In this document: positions 42,876 through 51,533 of the stretch, piece by piece
How positions within the stretch are numbered: the first letter of the stretch is position 1
How the letters are laid out: the number at the start of each line of letters is the position of its first letter
Origin: Fibrobacter succinogenes
GTDB taxonomy: Bacteria; Fibrobacterota; Fibrobacteria; Fibrobacterales; Fibrobacteraceae
DNA length: 64,000 bases
Direction: 5' to 3'
Assembly: GCF_902779965.1 (NCBI RefSeq)
Contig: NZ_CACZDK010000002.1
Coordinates: 1 to 64,000, forward strand
Translations under genes and position numbers: made by a program
Notes under the pieces: model-generated
Database searches by the model: none
What the model was told of the DNA's origin: nothing
What the model saw: the letters and a program-made list of their open reading frames with translations, nothing else

Positions 42876-44888
42876 GTGAAAAATCATGCGATAAAGTCCG
42901 TTGCGCTTGCTGCGCTTTTTGCGGTTCCTTCCTTTGCTGCGACCGCTTACATCAACCAAATCGGTTATCGTCCGGGCGACTTCAAGGAATTAGCTCTTGT
43001 CGATGCAAATGGCAATGTGGATTTCGTGAATGCTGCCGGTCAGGTTGTGCTCTCTGTCACACCGAAGGCTGCCTCATATTGGGATGCGAGTGGTCAAAAT
43101 GTCCAGCTCGTCGATTTTTCGAAGCTTTCTGAAGCTGGCAAGTACAGCATCAAAGTGAATGGCAATGTGCTCCGTTCCGATCTCGTTGTGAAATCGCAAA
43201 CATACGAAGATATTGTCAAGGCTTCTATCAAGTGGTTCTATTACCAGCGTGCATCCATGGCCTTGGAATCGCAATACGCGGACAAGTGGGCTCGTGCGGC
43301 CGGTCACACAAATGCTACTGCAGAACTCCATAATTCTACAGGAGCTTCGGGTACAATCCAGTCGAGCAAGGGTTGGTACGATGCTGGTGATTATGGCCGT
43401 TACATTGTAAACTCGGGCATTACAACTTACACGCTTCTCTCTCTTTACGAACATTTCCCGCAGTATTTCAATACGCTCAAGTGGAACATCCCTGCCGAAG
43501 GTTCGCTCCCGGATTTGCTTGCCGAAATTAAGTACAATCTCGATTGGATGCTTACGATGCAAGCTAGCGATGGTGGCGTTTATCACAAATTAACATCTCT
43601 TGGATTCCCGGGCGATGTAATGCCTGCTCAGGATAACTCCAAGCTTTATGTTATCGGTAAAAGTACTGCGGGTACGTTTGACTTTGCGGCTGTGATGGCA
43701 ATGGCTTCTCGTATTTACAAGCCTTTTGATGCCTCTTATGCGTCTACATGCCTCAATGCAGCCAAGAAGGCTTTCGCTTGGGGTCAGCAGCATCCGAATC
43801 AGAATTATCTTGCTAATCCGTCGGATGTTTCGACTGGTGCTTATGAAAATGACAACCCGAATGATGAAAAAGTTCTCGCTGGTACGGAACTCTACATCAC
43901 GACTGGCGATGCTTCTTACAAACAGTCCGGTTCTTCGGAATACGTTTCTTACTGGGGCGATGTCATGGGCCTTGCCACTTACGAAAAGGCGACGCATCAG
44001 TCTCAGTTTGGTGGCGATGCTAATGAAGCTAAGCAGAAAATTTTGGGCACTGCCGATAACTTTGTCAATCGCGCCGAAAAAGGATTTGGCGTTGTGATGG
44101 CTAAGGATGACTTTGTTTGGGGCTCGAATTCCGCTGCTGCAAATCAGGGTGTTTGGCTGTTGCATGCTTACTACCTCACCGGCGAACAGAAGTATTACAA
44201 GGCTGCTGTTAAGGCTCTCGATTACTTGCTTGGCAAGAATCCGCTCGATATGTCTTTTGTAACGGGTTACGGCACGAAGTCTCCGAAAATGCCGCACCAC
44301 CGCCCGAGTACTTCAGATAACATAGAAGACCCGATTCCGGGTATGCTCGTGGGTGGCCCGCAGCCGGGCGGCGAAGATGTTGGCTCTGCCGCAGAATGGA
44401 AGTGCGCTGATTACCGTACAGGTCAGGCCGCAACTGCTTATACTGATCAGCGTTGCAGTTATGCCACGAATGAAGTTGCGATTAACTGGAATGCTCCGCT
44501 GGCTTATCTCGCTGGTGCTATCGAAGCTATCAACGCGGGTCATGCTCCTGAATTTGCGGCAGCAGGCGTTGCCAAGAATGATACTCCGGCTTCTAGCTCT
44601 TCTGTCGCGTCGAGTTCTTCTGCTGTGCCGTCGTCTTCGTCAAGCGTTCCGCAGAGTTCGTCTTCTGTAGTTCCTGCAAGTTCTTCTTCGTCGATTGCCG
44701 GGCCTGATATGTCGAGCTCGTCTGCAAATGTCGAATCTTCAAGTTCGCAGGGAACAAATGCAATTCATGCACCGATTGAATCTAGAATTGTACGCTCTCA
44801 GCAACCGCGCTTCCGCTTTGATGGTCACTCGCTCTTCATCGAAAAGAATGGCAAACGCTTTGACTTGAATGGCCACCGTGTTAAGTAA
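42876..44888 (+). CDS. Secreted GH9 endoglucanase with poly-Ser linker (second of tandem pair)
   Basis: 670 residues from GTG 42876, favoured because GAGG at 42866-42869 sits 6 nt upstream; ATG 42870 is directly adjacent to it and less likely. Signal peptide (HAIKSVALAALFAVPSFA), CelD_N domain (TAYINQIGYRPGDFKELAL) and GH9 barrel with GWYDAGDYGRY, MPHHRPS and ATNEVAINWNAP. It is colinear with the preceding gene. After the barrel comes a serine-rich linker of about 50 residues (blocks of SSSS separated by V, P or A), a Fibrobacter hallmark, then the tail FIEKNGKRFDLNGHRVK. Extracellular beta-1,4-glucanase. The duplication with linker gain is visible in the DNA. Confidence 0.94.
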   Translation: MKNHAIKSVALAALFAVPSFAATAYINQIGYRPGDFKELALVDANGNVDFVNAAGQVVLSVTPKAASYWDASGQNVQLVDFSKLSEAGKYSIKVNGNVLRSDLVVKSQTYEDIVKASIKWFYYQRASMALESQYADKWARAAGHTNATAELHNSTGASGTIQSSKGWYDAGDYGRYIVNSGITTYTLLSLYEHFPQYFNTLKWNIPAEGSLPDLLAEIKYNLDWMLTMQASDGGVYHKLTSLGFPGDVMPAQDNSKLYVIGKSTAGTFDFAAVMAMASRIYKPFDASYASTCLNAAKKAFAWGQQHPNQNYLANPSDVSTGAYENDNPNDEKVLAGTELYITTGDASYKQSGSSEYVSYWGDVMGLATYEKATHQSQFGGDANEAKQKILGTADNFVNRAEKGFGVVMAKDDFVWGSNSAAANQGVWLLHAYYLTGEQKYYKAAVKALDYLLGKNPLDMSFVTGYGTKSPKMPHHRPSTSDNIEDPIPGMLVGGPQPGGEDVGSAAEWKCADYRTGQAATAYTDQRCSYATNEVAINWNAPLAYLAGAIEAINAGHAPEFAAAGVAKNDTPASSSSVASSSSAVPSSSSSVPQSSSSVVPASSSSSIAGPDMSSSSANVESSSSQGTNAIHAPIESRIVRSQQPRFRFDGHSLFIEKNGKRFDLNGHRVK

Positions 44889-44962
44889 TGTAGTACATGG
44901 TATGGCTTTCGCCTTGTGACCGTTTTTGAGCTTGTCAAAAGAATCTCGTGTTCAAATAATGC

Positions 44963-44992
44963 AAAACGACGCTCCGTAAGGAGCGTCGTTTT
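44963..44992. terminator. Bidirectional terminator between GH9 and 45007 gene
   Basis: Perfect 13-bp arms AAAACGACGCTCC/GGAGCGTCGTTTT with GTAA loop. T-tracts on both strands serve the two convergent genes. Confidence 0.85.
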
Positions 44993-45006
44993 CCTTTGAA
45001 TTCAAA

Positions 45007-45666
45007 TTAATACTCGATATAATAATTCGGCTTTTTCGTAAAGTATCTACCTTTGGCATCTCGGTTATGCTTTGGCGCCTTTGAGGGAATGCTTGCTCTG
45101 TTGTTTTTGGGTGAAGATATTGGCTCTGAATTAAGGAAATATTCTCCATAAACGAGAGCTTTTTGTCGTGTGTTTTCGCCGGCGTAACATGTATCATTCA
45201 ATACGGCCGCGTAATTTTTAATGCTGATTTTGTCGCCTTTTTTGGCGTCCAGGTTTTTTGGGATAAAGACGCGCTGGGCTTTAAAGTTGTTGAGCATGGC
45301 GGAATCGTTACCCGTGGGAAGATTTACGGTGCGATTGCTGATGCCGATTGCTTTCATTTGCGTGGTCTTGTGGTCGACAACTCCTGTCACGGGAACAGAT
45401 GTGACTTGACCGTATAAATTAGGGATGCGAGTGTAATTCTCGAAAACGGAATCAATTGTACCGCTGACGTCAATCGAAAAACGCAACCGTTCGAATGTAG
45501 AATCTTTGACGAAATAAAAAACTTCAAAAAAGTTTTCTTCTGAGACACTTATAAAACCAGTGTGGTCGATGGTTTCGCAAATAATTATGTCTGAAACGTT
45601 GGGCTTGTTTTCTTGCGCTGAAACAAGAACTCCTAAAAGGAAAAGTAAAATGGATAAATGTTTCAT
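45007..45666 (-). CDS. Secreted protein of unknown family (paralogue of 50854-51411)
   Basis: 219 residues from ATG 45666, which starts a good signal peptide (MKHLSILLFLLGVLVSA); an in-frame extension of 49 codons upstream has no signal and is not credited. Shares with the 50854 gene: IIICETIDHTGF / IICYDISHSGF, FxxxFYFVKDSTF / FNDLFFNLKNNSIF, QRVFIPKNLDAKKGDKISIKNYAAVLND (in parts) and DTCYAGENTRQKALVYG / DTCYAGVKSRQKAFVFG. A C-terminal basic tail (RASIPSKAPKHNRDAKGRYF) is unique to this copy. No known family is recognised. Conserved Cys in both ends of the mature chain could form a disulfide (inference). Confidence 0.75.
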   Translation of the reverse strand: MKHLSILLFLLGVLVSAQENKPNVSDIIICETIDHTGFISVSEENFFEVFYFVKDSTFERLRFSIDVSGTIDSVFENYTRIPNLYGQVTSVPVTGVVDHKTTQMKAIGISNRTVNLPTGNDSAMLNNFKAQRVFIPKNLDAKKGDKISIKNYAAVLNDTCYAGENTRQKALVYGEYFLNSEPISSPKNNRASIPSKAPKHNRDAKGRYFTKKPNYYIEY

Positions 45667-45787
45667 TTGCTGTCTCGCCTCTGATGAAAGTTTGTTATTA
45701 ATATAAATAAATAAAGGACGAAATTTTTTTACTAAAAGTATTTTGAATGGATGATTGTCTGATTTGAGAAAAAATGAATACAATAAA

Positions 45788-45821
45788 CCTAGGCTTTTTG
45801 CGTTGAAGCTCAAAGCCTAGG
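45788..45821 (-). terminator. Terminator of the PDZ-protein gene
   Basis: 10-bp arms CCTAGGCTTT/AAAGCCTAGG, about 28 nt after the stop at 45849, with TTTATTG following on the minus strand. Confidence 0.6.
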
Positions 45822-45848
45822 CTGCTTTATTTTGTGTGGAGAAAATTT

Positions 45849-46661
45849 TTATTTCAGAGTTACGACTGTTCCGCTTGTGCTGCTATTGTGGTCAATAGAC
45901 ACTGTGTAGCTTCCGTTAGGAACTTTTTCGCCGTTCCATGAAATGGTGTTGTAGCCCGCCTTTGCGTCTTTTAAGCTGAATTGGGCGATTTGCTTGCCGT
46001 CAACGTTGGTGATGGTGACTGTTGTCTTGCCGGCTTCCTTCAAATCGAACGCAATGCTTTTGCGGTCGAAGCTCTTTAATGCAGCAATGTTATTTGAAAT
46101 TGGTTTCGCGGCGGTTCTTTTTACCGGAGTTGCTTTCGATTTTTCTGCGTAAATGCCGTCCAAGTTGGCAGCAGATGTTGCTTCCTTATCTTGGAGTACG
46201 GCGCCTTTTTGAAGAACGGCTAGAAGTTTCTTATCGCCTTCAGTAGCTGTTGCGTATGTTTCAATTTCGCTAGAATTGAGCTCTTTCTTGTCGCCGTACC
46301 AGTTTTCGATATCCTTCTGGTCGAGAGATTTGACCGTGATTTGAACGCGAGAAAGAATGGTCGAGTATGTTTCTCCGTTGCTCACGTATGTCACTTCTAT
46401 GGGCTTGTTTTTGGGACCGCGAAGCATTTGCTTTGTGTCTTCAACGGATTTCCCCTTAAGCGAAATGCCGTCAACCGCAATAATCTTGTCGCTGATTTGA
46501 AGCTTGCTATCGGCAGCGGGGGTGTTGGGGATGATGTCAAGAATCTTGACACCATCGTTTTCTTGCTGGAAAGAAATACCGATTCCCCCGAAGCTTTCGT
46601 TTGCCATTGCAGCGCATGCTGAAATGATTGTGGTGAAAACGACTTTATTGAGTTTATTCAT
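45849..46661 (-). CDS. Secreted PDZ-domain protein with C-terminal sorting-like Ig domain
   Basis: 270 residues. Signal peptide MNKLNKVVFTTIISACAAMA. PDZ domain about 25-105: GGIGISFQQENDGVKILDIIPNTPAADSKLQISDKIIAVDG (in parts) and KGKSVEDTKQMLRGP, the layout of C-terminal-processing-peptidase PDZ domains but with no protease domain. A Thr/Ala/Lys-rich middle follows. The last 70 residues (AFDLKEAGKTTVTITNVDGK ... NTISWNGEKVPNGSYTVSI ... GTVVTLK) have the form of FlgD-like Ig or type A type-IX-secretion sorting domains. Likely a cell-surface or secreted scaffold. Whether a type IX system exports it cannot be judged from this window. Confidence 0.82.
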   Translation of the reverse strand: MNKLNKVVFTTIISACAAMANESFGGIGISFQQENDGVKILDIIPNTPAADSKLQISDKIIAVDGISLKGKSVEDTKQMLRGPKNKPIEVTYVSNGETYSTILSRVQITVKSLDQKDIENWYGDKKELNSSEIETYATATEGDKKLLAVLQKGAVLQDKEATSAANLDGIYAEKSKATPVKRTAAKPISNNIAALKSFDRKSIAFDLKEAGKTTVTITNVDGKQIAQFSLKDAKAGYNTISWNGEKVPNGSYTVSIDHNSSTSGTVVTLK

Positions 46662-46987
46662 TTTTGCTCCCTTTTTATGGTGTTTTGAATAAATTTAGAT
46701 TATAACAATAAATGCGAACTTTGTGATAAAGCTCTATTCTCATTCGCTGCTCTGTGATTGATTAACTTGATGTACAATTGGAAATCTTTAATTTGATTTC
46801 GAATAATGTATTTTTTATAAGCTAATCTGAATTTTAGATAATAAGATAATAAAAATTTCAAAAATATTGTTTGTATTTTTTTAAATAAATTTTTACATAA
46901 ATTTTTAAGTATTTATGACAAACTTGTAAAATTTATAGTAAATTTTTAGTCTCTATCACTTACACTTATATTTTTGGAGGTGGATTA
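46662..46987. other. AT-rich divergent intergenic region
   Basis: No gene seen. Separates two divergent secreted-protein genes and must hold both promoters. A candidate for the plus-strand gene is ATGACA-N17-GTAAAT at about 46915-46943. The downstream gene has a strong Shine-Dalgarno sequence GGAGGTG at 46975-46982. Confidence 0.4.
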
Positions 46988-49900
46988 ATGAAAAAAATAA
47001 CCTGCGTGGTTGCTTTTTCTGCTGCGTTTTTGTTTGCAGGGAAGAGCCCGTTTAGTATGGTTCGTACGGTGGCATGGGATGCAAATGGCCAACCGTCTGA
47101 AGAAGCTGTTGACTTGACAGTTTGTCTTGAACAAACTCCTGTTCAGGGAAGCTCTAGCCCGGCTAAATCTAGAGAACGCTATGAAAATATTATCAAGTAT
47201 TGGGCTGACGGCTTGTATGAAATGTCCAATGGCGGTAACTATTTGGGCAATATCAGAATCTTTACGGGAACCACGAATCCTAAGGGCTGTGACGTTCAGT
47301 GGCGTATTTTGAACGAATGGCCTCGCGCTAGAGTTGCCGGGTTTAACTCTCCGTCTGGAAACTTGATTGTATCGGATGCATGGGTTTCGGGTGACCCGAC
47401 TTATGAATTCCGTACAAATGATGCTATGCAGCAGTTCCACTTTGGTATGACGCTTACTCATGAATCGATGCATTATCTATATGGGCTGAGCGACGAATAT
47501 GGGACTGTGTCTTTTATTCCGGATCCATCGGACTTCTATAATAACGTATCCGTTTCTGCAGATCCGTCAACGGATAGAATCCGAATTAATGTATTCTCGG
47601 ATGGATCTTATGAATCAAGCTCGTTGGACGCACTCCATAACGGACAGCAAATCTATTTTGTCCCGAATGGTGGCTCGATTCCGTCCGGAACATGGACGGC
47701 TCCGACAAGTTCTGTATGGCTTGCTAATGGCTATATGACCATTGATGAACTTGAATGGGCGCAGGATGGCTCTCCTTCTGTATCGTTCACCTTGAAAAAT
47801 CCTAGTGGAAACAAGGTGAATATTACAAGTGCCGGTAGCGGAAATTGGGGAGTTTCTTTGCCTAGAGCTGCTGGTGCTACGGCACATACGATTCAAAATA
47901 CGCAATGGCCTTTGGGCTATTTCAAGTTTGGTGCATGCGGAAGTGGCGCTGCAATTCCGTGGCAGTGGGCCAACTTGAGCACTAAATTTAATTTCAATTC
48001 TAATTCGATGCAGGGTGTAACGTATAAAAATGCAAATAGCAAATCGTTCTCTGGATGGGAAACGGTTGTGTCTAATCCTGTCAACGATGTGATTTACAAG
48101 TCTTGGGGCGGATGGAACCGTTTCTGGTTCAAGTCTCTTATCAATAGAGCTCCGAAGGCTAATGACCGTTACGTGACCAAATCGCACTATCTCAATTATA
48201 ATGATAATACGGGAACATGGGATGCAAGCCATGCTACATGGTACGAAGCTGGTTATTGCAATACAAAAAATGTTGAATTGCCTTATATGAAGGTTGAACT
48301 TGCCGGTAAAACGGAAGCTCAATATATTAAGGAAACTCGTAAGCATTTGAATATCATGTGGATGGATGGCGTGAAGACCGAAATTATCGTGGTCTTGGAT
48401 CATTCAGGAAGTATGAATTCGAATAAGAAAATGGAACAGGCTCAACTTGCTTCTAAGTATGTAGCGACCGGATTCTTGGGATCTGGATCTGGCTATAGTG
48501 CAAGTAACGTAAGTGTTGGCGTTTTTGCGTTTAACCAAAATGTTTCTGAAGTGTATCACCTTAAGAGTAATCCGAATAAGAATGACATTTACAGTGCTAT
48601 CACGGGTGTGTCTGCTGGCGGTACTACTGCTATGTTCGATGCTATTGGTACGGCTTTGAACGCCTTTACAAGCAATCAGTCTAGCTTGAAGATGTTGTAT
48701 GTTATTTCTGATGGCTTGGATAATGCAAGCTCGAAGATGAATAGTCAGAAAGTTATTGAATTGTCCAAGTCAAAGAATGTGGCGATACATACATTCGCGT
48801 ATGGATCCGATGCCGATAAAAATGTGTTGGCTCTTATGGCCGCTGAAACAGGTGGCACCTTCTACGACCAGCAAGCAAATCTGGTGTTGAATGCTAATGC
48901 AGCAACGGCTTCTGTGCTTGCTAACTCCGTGGGTGTTGAACAGATTGCAGCTGCTGTCTTGAGTAACTCTGCAACGTCTTCAAATATTTATGTTCCGAGA
49001 AAAGTGGGCAGAGTGCGTATTTACGGTTCCTATACGGGCTCCGTGCAATCGAACCCGATTGCCGTGAAGTCTAGCAATGGTACGAACCTTACGTTTAGCA
49101 AGGAAACATTTACTTTGAATAATGTGAATTACTTTATTGCAGAAGTGGATTCGACTACCTTGCAACAGAATTCTACGTCGATGATTAAAATCAAAAATAA
49201 TATGTCGTCGCAGAACGTTGACTTTAGAATGTTGGCATTTGAAAAACGCGCTACTTATGGCATGAGCATTGGCATGAAGCCGGAAGCTCCTTACAAGTGG
49301 CCGGAACAGGCTAGCTTTACGGCATCGGTTGCTGGAAAGGATGGTATCCTTGCTGGTGTTACTGCCACGGGTAAGTTGACCGCTCCTAATGGCACTACTT
49401 CGCAGTTTAATCTTTATGACGATGGTACGCATGGCGATGCCCTGGCTGGTGACGGTGTTTACTTTGGCTATTTGCCGAATATCATGTCTAATGGTTCATA
49501 CCAGTGGGAAGTCTCCATTTCGAATAAGCAGAAAAAAGCTTACACGGTGAAGAGGGGTACTAGTCTTCCGGATTCCATCGCCTTCGTGAAGAAGACGGAT
49601 ACGAACCCGTTTGAAGTGATTCGCAATGGTCAGTTTGTTGTGAGCGATTGCTGCACGGAAAATGACGTAACTACGATTCAACCGGAAGTTTCTGTTTCTG
49701 GCTTCTTGCAGCAGGGTACTGATGAAGATAAGTTTAAGATTGTGGGCACCAAGTCTTCTAAGAGCTATTCTTTGGTCTTGCAATCGGCAAATCTTTCTTC
49801 GATTGAAAAGGTTGAAGTATTTGATCAGCGTGATATGAATACACCGTTGTATTCTGCAAATGTTATTGCAAATACAAAAGATAGGAATATATTCTCTTTG

Positions 49901-50857
49901 AGCTCTACGTTGGCTGCTCCTGGAAATATTATTGTTGTCAGTGGAACGCATTCTGCCGGCGCAAGCTATAACTTGCTTTTGCTTGAAGCTGAAGGTGCTT
50001 CGTTTGAAATTGGCCGTTTCGAAAATATTGCCGATTGGCATTCTGACAACTCTACTATCGCACTTGATGGAAATATTAAGAGCGAAGGCTCGTATAGCCT
50101 CTCGACAGTTTCTGGATGGAAGATTATCGAAAGCCGTAGCATTTCGACCACTGACTTAAAGGTTATCGGTGACAAGATGAGCTTGAACCTCTATGTTCCT
50201 GCTTCTTCTCAAAACCAGTATTGGTTGGGCACGGTTGAATTGTGGGTCAATGTTCCGTCTGCAAACAAGAGAATTCAGTTAGGCTCGAATGCCACGATTC
50301 AGTCCTCGTTTAACGCATGGACGACGTATGAGTTTACAGTTCCGCAGCAGGCTTTGGCTTTGCTCTCTGAACTGCATGCTGATGTTCGTTTCCAGATTGT
50401 GCTGAACTCCGCAGATTCCATTTGGGTCGATGATTTGCACTTCTCGGGTAACTTGATTGAAAACGATGTGGAAACAATTGATTTGCAGTGCCCAGGACAG
50501 CCGGGTTGCTCTTCTTCGAATCCGATTCGTTTGTCTGTCGATGGCTCCGTTGTTGTCTCTGCGACGGGTACCGTGTGGATTGAAGTTGTCGATTTCCCGC
50601 AGAATTGGACTCCGGCATCTTTGAAGATCAGCCTCTATGCTTTGGATGGCGCTCCGCTGTCGGGCAAGCTCGTGTATTCCAACACGACTTATCAGTTGAC
50701 GGATTGGGATTTCTCGAAAACGTTTAATTACGCATCGGGGAGCCGCTATGTGTTCAAGTTGACGAACCTTGAAGGACGCCCGTTCCGCATGAATGCTTGG
50801 GTGTCCGGACAGTCGATGAACTTGGCATTTAACGGTAACTATGACGTTGTGTTTTAA
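46988..50857 (+). CDS. Secreted CLCA-like metalloprotease with vWA domain
   Basis: 1289 residues. Signal peptide MKKITCVVAFSAAFLFAG. A zincin-type domain carries LTHESMHYLYGLSDEY: H158-E159-x2-H162-x3-G166-x2-D169-E170, the HExxHxxxGxxDE pattern of CLCA (calcium-activated chloride channel regulator) proteins. A vWA domain starts near 465 with the MIDAS motif VVLDHSGSM, Thr in AGGTTAMFDA and Asp in VISDGLDN. Near 810, LYDDGTHGDALAGDGVYFGYL matches the post-vWA segment of CLCA proteins. A jelly-roll, carbohydrate-binding-like domain spans about 1040-1190. Animal CLCAs are self-cleaving secreted proteases; here a role in matrix or surface processing is inferred. Confidence 0.88.
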   Translation: MKKITCVVAFSAAFLFAGKSPFSMVRTVAWDANGQPSEEAVDLTVCLEQTPVQGSSSPAKSRERYENIIKYWADGLYEMSNGGNYLGNIRIFTGTTNPKGCDVQWRILNEWPRARVAGFNSPSGNLIVSDAWVSGDPTYEFRTNDAMQQFHFGMTLTHESMHYLYGLSDEYGTVSFIPDPSDFYNNVSVSADPSTDRIRINVFSDGSYESSSLDALHNGQQIYFVPNGGSIPSGTWTAPTSSVWLANGYMTIDELEWAQDGSPSVSFTLKNPSGNKVNITSAGSGNWGVSLPRAAGATAHTIQNTQWPLGYFKFGACGSGAAIPWQWANLSTKFNFNSNSMQGVTYKNANSKSFSGWETVVSNPVNDVIYKSWGGWNRFWFKSLINRAPKANDRYVTKSHYLNYNDNTGTWDASHATWYEAGYCNTKNVELPYMKVELAGKTEAQYIKETRKHLNIMWMDGVKTEIIVVLDHSGSMNSNKKMEQAQLASKYVATGFLGSGSGYSASNVSVGVFAFNQNVSEVYHLKSNPNKNDIYSAITGVSAGGTTAMFDAIGTALNAFTSNQSSLKMLYVISDGLDNASSKMNSQKVIELSKSKNVAIHTFAYGSDADKNVLALMAAETGGTFYDQQANLVLNANAATASVLANSVGVEQIAAAVLSNSATSSNIYVPRKVGRVRIYGSYTGSVQSNPIAVKSSNGTNLTFSKETFTLNNVNYFIAEVDSTTLQQNSTSMIKIKNNMSSQNVDFRMLAFEKRATYGMSIGMKPEAPYKWPEQASFTASVAGKDGILAGVTATGKLTAPNGTTSQFNLYDDGTHGDALAGDGVYFGYLPNIMSNGSYQWEVSISNKQKKAYTVKRGTSLPDSIAFVKKTDTNPFEVIRNGQFVVSDCCTENDVTTIQPEVSVSGFLQQGTDEDKFKIVGTKSSKSYSLVLQSANLSSIEKVEVFDQRDMNTPLYSANVIANTKDRNIFSLSSTLAAPGNIIVVSGTHSAGASYNLLLLEAEGASFEIGRFENIADWHSDNSTIALDGNIKSEGSYSLSTVSGWKIIESRSISTTDLKVIGDKMSLNLYVPASSQNQYWLGTVELWVNVPSANKRIQLGSNATIQSSFNAWTTYEFTVPQQALALLSELHADVRFQIVLNSADSIWVDDLHFSGNLIENDVETIDLQCPGQPGCSSSNPIRLSVDGSVVVSATGTVWIEVVDFPQNWTPASLKISLYALDGAPLSGKLVYSNTTYQLTDWDFSKTFNYASGSRYVFKLTNLEGRPFRMNAWVSGQSMNLAFNGNYDVVF

Positions 50858-51411
50858 TCCTTCTTGAATTTGCCAAATACAAAAGCCTTTTGACGACTTT
50901 TTACCCCTGCATAGCAGGTGTCGTTCAAAAAGGCTGAGTAGTTGGTGATGGAAATATGATCCCCGGCGTTTACGTTCATTGTTTGGGGAATGTAAATCCG
51001 CTGGGGATCAAACTCCTTTAGCATTAGCGAATCGGCTTCATCTGAATTGGAAACTTTGTAGTCTTTTACTGAAATAACTTTCATTCGATTGATTGTATTT
51101 TTGGAAGACTCGGTGTTGGTAATTCCAATGATGGGGAGGCCGATTTTTTTTCCGTTGATATCTTGTAATGTTGCGTTGTTATCGACTGTACTTATAATTC
51201 CGTCAATAGAAATGGAATGTGGAACGTTAAAAATAGAGTTGTTCTTTAAATTGAAAAACAAGTCGTTAAAAGTTTTTTCGTTGATTTCGACAAATCCAGA
51301 ATGGCTTATGTCGTAACAGATGATTGTATCTACGGGTTTGAGTTCTTGTTGTGAAAATGCAGAGATTCCAAAGATTAGCACGCAACAGAGTGTGTTTGCA
51401 AAGTATTTCAT
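50854..51411 (-). CDS. Secreted protein of unknown family (paralogue of 45007-45666)
   Basis: 185 residues. Signal peptide MKYFANTLCCVLIFGISAFS. The mature protein aligns end to end with the 45007 gene product: TIICYDISHSGFVEI, FFNLKNNSIFNVPHSISIDGII (in parts), QRIYIPQTMNVNAGDHISITNYSAFLNDTCYAG (in parts), RQKAFVFGKF. It ends where the other has an extra basic tail. The gene is convergent with the CLCA-like gene and overlaps it by 4 nt (the stop codons interlock). Function unknown; two copies flanking the CLCA-like and PDZ genes suggest a shared surface role (inference). Confidence 0.75.
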   Translation of the reverse strand: MKYFANTLCCVLIFGISAFSQQELKPVDTIICYDISHSGFVEINEKTFNDLFFNLKNNSIFNVPHSISIDGIISTVDNNATLQDINGKKIGLPIIGITNTESSKNTINRMKVISVKDYKVSNSDEADSLMLKEFDPQRIYIPQTMNVNAGDHISITNYSAFLNDTCYAGVKSRQKAFVFGKFKKD

Positions 51412-51533
51412 TTTTTAACCTTGGTAGATGTATTCTTTTTTAAAATAGCAAACTTTGCGCAAAAAGTCGAAAAAGTTTATTTTTTACATGTTTGCAATAT
51501 TTTTGCTCGTTATAGGTTTTCTAAATTGACAAC

